Part shown: positions 4,301 to 6,803 of the stretch, piece by piece
How positions within the stretch are numbered: position 1 is the first letter of the stretch
Layout: each line of letters begins with the position of its first letter
Assembly: GCA_002439705.1 (NCBI GenBank)
Contig: DJPE01000067.1
Location: forward strand, 2,668-9,470
Reading direction: 5' to 3'
DNA: 6,803 bases
Origin: Christensenella sp. UBA6420
GTDB taxonomy: Bacteria; Bacillota; Clostridia; Christensenellales; DTU072
The notes under the pieces: generated by a model
The model's database searches: none
What the model saw: only the letters and a program-made list of their open reading frames with translations
Told to the model about the DNA's origin: nothing
Program-made: the position numbers and the translations under genes

Positions 4301-6803
4301 AAATCATCGCCGAAACGTCGGGAGTGGTTCTGTCGATAAACAGGAGTCTGTTGACGTCGCCGGGGGTGGAAGAACGGAATCCCGCTTCGTTCGTGACGGA
4401 CAAAGCTATGTATCCGTAGAAAGACTTATGCGAAAAGTCGATTTCGAAAGTGTAAAGGTTGCTGCCCGAAATATATCCGCCGTTTTCGCACTTCAACCAC
4501 GTTCCGTTTCTGATAGCTTCGGTAAGGTTAAGGTCGGGAGTGTTGTTTATGAGCATATAGTAGTAGGTGTAGTCGGCTTTTTCGGCGTCGGTAAGTTCTC
4601 TCACCGTACCGGTGTCGTCGCTCGTAAGACCTATCTGCACGGTAAGGTTGCTGTCCACCCACTCCGCGCTGCCCGAAACGGTATCGGTGATAAGTTCGTA
4701 ATTTATGGAGATGTTAAGGGTGTTGTACGGGATGACTATTTCGTACGGAGTAGCCGAATCGGTGGAATAAGATATTCCTTTATAGTCTTTCGCTTTGCTG
4801 ACAAGGTAGAATTTTTTAATAAGTTCCCCTTTCCTGTCGGACGGAACGGTAAATTCGAGTTCTTCTCCGTCGACTAATTCGTATTCGCCGGTAACTTCGT
4901 TATAAACGTAGTAATTGAAGTGTCCTGTCTGTTCGGAGTTAGGGATAAGTCTTATCGTCGCTCCTTCGCGAACCGACGGTAAAGTAATCTTGTTGCTGAT
5001 TACGGTGACGTTTTCCGTCTTTTCGTCGGTGATAAAGTCGATGCTGTCGAGCTGTATTCTCGTCGTGTCGATGTTGGCGACGAAACTTATATCCTTGTAC
5101 ACGCCCGAACCGGTATAAATTCTGAAACGGTATTCCTTACTCATCTTGACCACGGTGGAATCGGGGAGACCGATTTCCACGTTGTAGACGTAGTAACGGG
5201 AGCCGTCTTCTCTGTTGACGGTGCCGCTTGCCGTTCTCGAATTCGCGCTTTCCTGCCAGATAAGTTCTCCGTTGCTGTTATAAACGGGGTTGCCTTCGCC
5301 GTCTACTGCGAAGTTAAGGTCCTTTACGTACACGCCGCTTACGCCGTCTTTTACGTTAAAGGTAAAGATAATTCTGCCGTTTACCCATTCCGCACTCGCG
5401 ATATAAACGTAATTTCCGCCCACGTCGCTTTCGGGGAAAATATAAGCGGAAGTTTCCACTTCCGGTTCGAGAACGTCTATCTTTATTACGTCGACGCCTA
5501 TATAGGTATTGTCGCTTCTCTTGCCCGCGCCGTTCTTGGCGTAAATGGAGAACGCCGATTCCGCGCTCGCCGCAAGGTAGAACCTATAAACCGATTTTCC
5601 TTCTTCGTTTTCGACGTAGCTGTAATATTCTCCCTGCGCTTCGTAGGTAAGTCCCGCTACGTTAAGCGGAGAATAGTAGAACGTGTATTTCGTGGTAGGA
5701 GTGGTGTAGCCTATTATTTCGCCCGCGTTGTTACGCTGAATTTTCGAGTCTGTAGGTACGGTGACGTACACGGGTATGGGAGCGGCGGACCAGCCCGAAG
5801 CATTCGGGGTGTAAGTAATATCCCCTACTTCGATTTCGAAGAAGGAGTTAAGGATTTTTACTGAGTAGACCGTTACGTTACTGCGGAGTCCTGCGCCCGA
5901 TTCGACGTAGAATTTATACTTCCTGTCGGAAGAAACGCCCTTTGACAAAACGTCGGTCACGCGGTAAAAAACGTTTTCGCCGTCGTCCACGGATACGGTA
6001 GCCTGTTTATATTCGCCGTATTCGCCGCCGTCGACAGACACTGCGTAGTAGAACTTCGCTCCGCTGACGTTGTTGACGTAGTTTCCGTCGCGGTTTTTGT
6101 TGTAGATATTGAGATAAACCTGTCCGTTCGCGTCGGCGAGAGCGGTATATTCGCTCGCCTGAGCGTCGAAAGACGCAGGAATTTCTTTAAGAGTTCCGCT
6201 CTTGTCGGGATCGTCGGTAAACGCCGTGGCGGCAGCTCCGGGCTGAACCGCGTCGATATTTACCGTAAAGTCGGCTCCGTCGTTGTAGTCGTAGACTACT
6301 CCCGCGGCAGATTGCGCGCGGAAACGGATACCTTTCGTAGTCGTCCTTACTATATGCACGTCGGACGGAATAAGGGTGAAATTTACGCCGTCGTAGGAAT
6401 AGTAGTAAGAAACGCCGCTTATACATTCGCTTGCGTCGGTAATGGTGAACGTAACGTCGCCGCTTGCCCATTCCCTGTTCTGATAGTTCCTGACCGTGCC
6501 GGTCGCACTGTCGTAAGTCGTGGCGGAAAGGGAGAACAAAGGAGCATTGGTGTCGATATTAACGCCGTCGTAGCTTGCGTATTTAGCGTATCTTCCGCCC
6601 ACGTCGGTGACTTTGAAATCCACTCTGCCGTTTCTTAACGTGTCGGTGACGGTGACGTAGTTGTAGTTCATGGGAAGCCAGCACTTCGTATTGTCGGAGA
6701 CGTCCTTGCCGTCGACGGAATAGCTGAGAAGTTCGTTCCCGGCGTTGAAAGCGACTCCTTTGTCGTTCATGTACTTCGTGGTGACGTAGAAGCGTAAGCC
6801 CAC
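1374..6803 (-). CDS. Giant Ig-like repeat surface protein with C-terminal membrane anchor (5' end missing)
   Basis: The frame is open from the right edge to a TAA at 1374-1376 and encodes 1809 residues. The first codon, GTG at the edge, is almost certainly an internal valine, because the protein begins in the middle of a repeat. Residues 1-1386 are about twelve divergent beta-rich units, most ending in an 'xID..xP' linker. Residues about 1400-1520 are charged, helical and partly coiled-coil. Residues 1524-1581 form a three-helix module with the 'LTSDQKA' signature, and about 1638-1710 a small beta module. Residues 1737-1758 are a transmembrane helix and 1760-1809 a very basic tail. The expected topology is repeats outside and tail inside. 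The role is not identifiable; a cell-surface stalk, adhesin or envelope protein is an inference. The signal peptide and any N-terminal binding or catalytic domain lie outside the window. I recognise the architecture, not a named gene. There are only seven cysteines, scattered, so disulfide-stabilised repeats are unlikely. It is probably the upstream partner of rmuC in one transcript. Confidence 0.93.
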   Translation of the reverse strand: MGLRFYVTTKYMNDKGVAFNAGNELLSYSVDGKDVSDNTKCWLPMNYNYVTVTDTLRNGRVDFKVTDVGGRYAKYASYDGVNIDTNAPLFSLSATTYDSATGTVRNYQNREWASGDVTFTITDASECISGVSYYYSYDGVNFTLIPSDVHIVRTTTKGIRFRAQSAAGVVYDYNDGADFTVNIDAVQPGAAATAFTDDPDKSGTLKEIPASFDAQASEYTALADANGQVYLNIYNKNRDGNYVNNVSGAKFYYAVSVDGGEYGEYKQATVSVDDGENVFYRVTDVLSKGVSSDRKYKFYVESGAGLRSNVTVYSVKILNSFFEIEVGDITYTPNASGWSAAPIPVYVTVPTDSKIQRNNAGEIIGYTTPTTKYTFYYSPLNVAGLTYEAQGEYYSYVENEEGKSVYRFYLAASAESAFSIYAKNGAGKRSDNTYIGVDVIKIDVLEPEVETSAYIFPESDVGGNYVYIASAEWVNGRIIFTFNVKDGVSGVYVKDLNFAVDGEGNPVYNSNGELIWQESANSRTASGTVNREDGSRYYVYNVEIGLPDSTVVKMSKEYRFRIYTGSGVYKDISFVANIDTTRIQLDSIDFITDEKTENVTVISNKITLPSVREGATIRLIPNSEQTGHFNYYVYNEVTGEYELVDGEELEFTVPSDRKGELIKKFYLVSKAKDYKGISYSTDSATPYEIVIPYNTLNISINYELITDTVSGSAEWVDSNLTVQIGLTSDDTGTVRELTDAEKADYTYYYMLINNTPDLNLTEAIRNGTWLKCENGGYISGSNLYTFEIDFSHKSFYGYIALSVTNEAGFRSSTPGDVNRLLFIDRTTPDVSAMISVTSGINERTTIEGVSTRTYYSKDEITLVPRTYTDRSLITYYYFLVGEDGTLPTENPTGDNANGWTKLTRNLSLYVTDGETASYEYLFYAVNELGRSAGGVSGERYVFEIDVSKISGTLSYNQNDGGYYDPTLGMQAYIWKESASISLKVIGSNIYVKYYYSIDDGKTWEPYLEPGGNEAFYAPGENNAKTLTFDTNYFPDGINNAFSFKAVNKAGSEYIFKEKIYIAIDTMTPEFSVSLSVDGVSYDGGGTELSSYTATNWSNRPVTIKINPIKVNVSGVKYTYVIEYLVNKTPTTTTERETPSNDTFTTDRLDGFGINRDAVVTIRATSRADSSKYSVVSFRVKVDQTIPVFTLTGQAHNDDYTETKTITSGEWTNYPEVSISRATDPDYVNVSNVHYTYTYKDLESTGVTNNEWNESIPDFDKICTITVTARSDAGLTYVQEFDVNIDTVAPKIKFMKSEAISVISGGKQYIDLKVYVEEENIEICEYITTKGETRGFAFDPSGYVISTSSVDNTIKYDKDGVEYRGYVYIYVKDYAGNVATFEFYMLPFELDVNNVTLKDDDQTTIDRYETDLNAAESYMEPARVTYFRNLIQRLRDRVNTLENEIATYRTYLEKLAQRTSFELKSDYAEMYEYLETYNNYKLYGQEWIQEAITEDAGSVYYAYFQNLTTQFERLRKQMAAVEDIEDQVTKLPAINMVEATDYDDVLTVYKAYGDLTSDQKACFTTHLYTKLLALKKRCEILLLTDEDSGISLDGGFAEQAKIKVESFAEGSEYYTNAQTAVLNAVKDENAARAIVAIYRISIVGAASQTSTGKVTIEMPIPEAYRQYVRFAVYEMSSDGALTQVKDMKINGDGKAVTFTSDELTTYVLTTKANIQVNDTKTDTYGKFLGLDLDVEMIRTLAIIGGVLFAVVIVVVIIAGIRHKRFLNTYNRAYKSGIYRRGIQRIPKGNTRPRTNPQYPTERVKTQKKPY
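1377..1595 (-). other. C-terminal transmembrane helix and basic cytoplasmic tail of the giant protein
   Basis: Residues 1737-1758 are an uninterrupted hydrophobic run rich in Ile, Val, Ala and Gly ('IIGGVLFAVVIVVVIIAG'), immediately followed by 'IRHKR'. The positive-inside rule therefore puts the tail in the cytoplasm and the repeats outside. The last 50 residues (1760-1809) contain nine Arg, six Lys, five Tyr and a single acidic residue (Glu1800), with several Pro and Gly, so they are probably disordered. There is no LPXTG motif before the helix. The tail is much longer than the few positive residues of a sortase-sorted protein, which makes this a stably membrane-anchored protein rather than a wall-linked one. 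Confidence 0.85.
1674..1892 (-). other. Juxtamembrane beta module of the giant protein
   Basis: Residues 1638-1710 form a compact beta-rich segment. It contains 'GKVTIEMPIPEAYR' (1651-1664), a strand 'VRFAVYEM' (1667-1674), an Asp-Gly turn, and 'VTFTSDELTTYVLTTK' (1695-1710). This layout, a 'G.VT..IPIP' start and an 'F.......YVL' end, is common just before the C-terminal anchor of clostridial surface proteins. It probably links the stalk to the membrane helix. No catalytic residues are apparent. Confidence 0.55.
2061..2606 (-). other. Helical stalk and three-helix surface module within the giant protein
   Basis: This part encodes residues 1400-1581. The beta repeats stop and the composition changes to charged helix. 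Residues about 1407-1460 show heptad-like spacing of Leu, Ile and Val between Arg and Glu (for example 'NLIQRLRDRVNTLENEIA', 1428-1445), typical of coiled coil. Residues 1524-1581 match a module widespread in clostridial and other Gram-positive surface proteins: a 'LP' turn, a helix containing 'VYKAYGDLTSDQKACF' (1547-1562), and a third helix containing 'KLLALKKR'. In the usual form the middle reads roughly 'AYDALTDEQKALV'. Its probable job is a rigid spacer between the repeat array and the membrane. Assignment of the module is by pattern memory only. Confidence 0.65.
2646..6803 (-). repeat. Array of about twelve divergent Ig-like protein repeats
   Basis: These repeats are visible in the protein (residues 1-1386), not obviously in the DNA. 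Approximate unit ends, in residues, are 88, 188, 318, 447, 582, 700, 828, 946, 1068, 1186, 1289 and 1386; the first unit is cut by the window edge. Three hallmarks recur. The first is an early Trp in 'EW' or 'NW' contexts (112, 473, 715, 1096, 1210). The second is a Tyr-rich strand such as 'SGVSYYYSYDG' (129-139), 'VKYYYSIDDGKTW' (991-1003) or 'SGVKYTYV' (1113-1120). The third is a late strand of the type 'FKAVNKAG' (1043-1050), 'LSVTNEAG' (801-808), 'IYAKNGAG' (420-427) or 'VTARSDAG' (1266-1273). A linker such as 'NIDTVAP' (1283-1289) or 'AIDTMTP' (1062-1068) closes most units. The pattern resembles bacterial Ig-like group 3 and OmpL47-type repeats, but I cannot assign a family by eye. Units 3 and 6 lack the standard linker. 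Boundaries are accurate to about ten residues. Confidence 0.8.

Noticed and set aside
6187..6471. A 94-codon minus-strand open frame in another frame of the giant gene
   Set aside because: It is almost entirely Arg, Tyr and Ser, with no domain, and is embedded in repeat 2 of the real frame.
6801..6803. GTG at the right edge as a start codon for the giant gene
   Set aside because: The residues that follow are the middle of an Ig-like unit ('GLRFYVTT...'), with no signal peptide, so the codon is more likely an internal valine of a longer gene.
2646..6803. Recent DNA-level tandem repeats or a CRISPR-like array
   Set aside because: Units are similar only in protein hallmarks; I see no repeated DNA blocks at regular spacing beyond short codon-driven words such as 'gtcgtag'.

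Overview
The window carries three genes, all on the minus strand and all read from right to left, with almost no non-coding DNA. In order of transcription they are: (1) the C-terminal 1809 residues of a very large, tandem-repeat surface protein that runs off the right edge; (2) a complete RmuC-family protein; (3) the first 51 residues of a small lipoprotein that runs off the left edge. The gaps are only 12 and 22 bases, each holds a ribosome-binding-site-like sequence, and neither shows a terminator, so the three are probably one operon whose promoter lies beyond the right edge.

The large protein (1374-6803) has about twelve divergent beta-sandwich, Ig-like units of roughly 100-135 residues. 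These are followed by a helical or coiled-coil segment, a three-helix module of a type common in Gram-positive surface proteins, a small beta module, one transmembrane helix, and a strongly basic 50-residue tail. It should be exported, with a long repeat stalk outside and the tail in the cytoplasm. I see no LPXTG sorting signal and no SLH domain. RmuC (177-1361) keeps the conserved PD-(D/E)XK-like core but lacks the N-terminal membrane anchor found in E. coli RmuC. The lipoprotein (1-154) has a textbook lipobox and then the beginning of what looks like a Listeria-Bacteroides (InlB B-repeat type) unit.

The organism is most likely an uncultured, gut-type clostridial Bacillota. This rests on the roughly balanced base composition, the surface-protein module types, the lipoprotein style and the standard genetic code; it is an inference and no single marker proves it. 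Two of the three products are cell-surface proteins, and RmuC is normally linked to DNA maintenance, so the grouping does not point to one obvious pathway. I found no RNA genes, CRISPR arrays, mobile elements, integration sites or defence cassettes. The plus strand holds only open frames that mirror the real genes.
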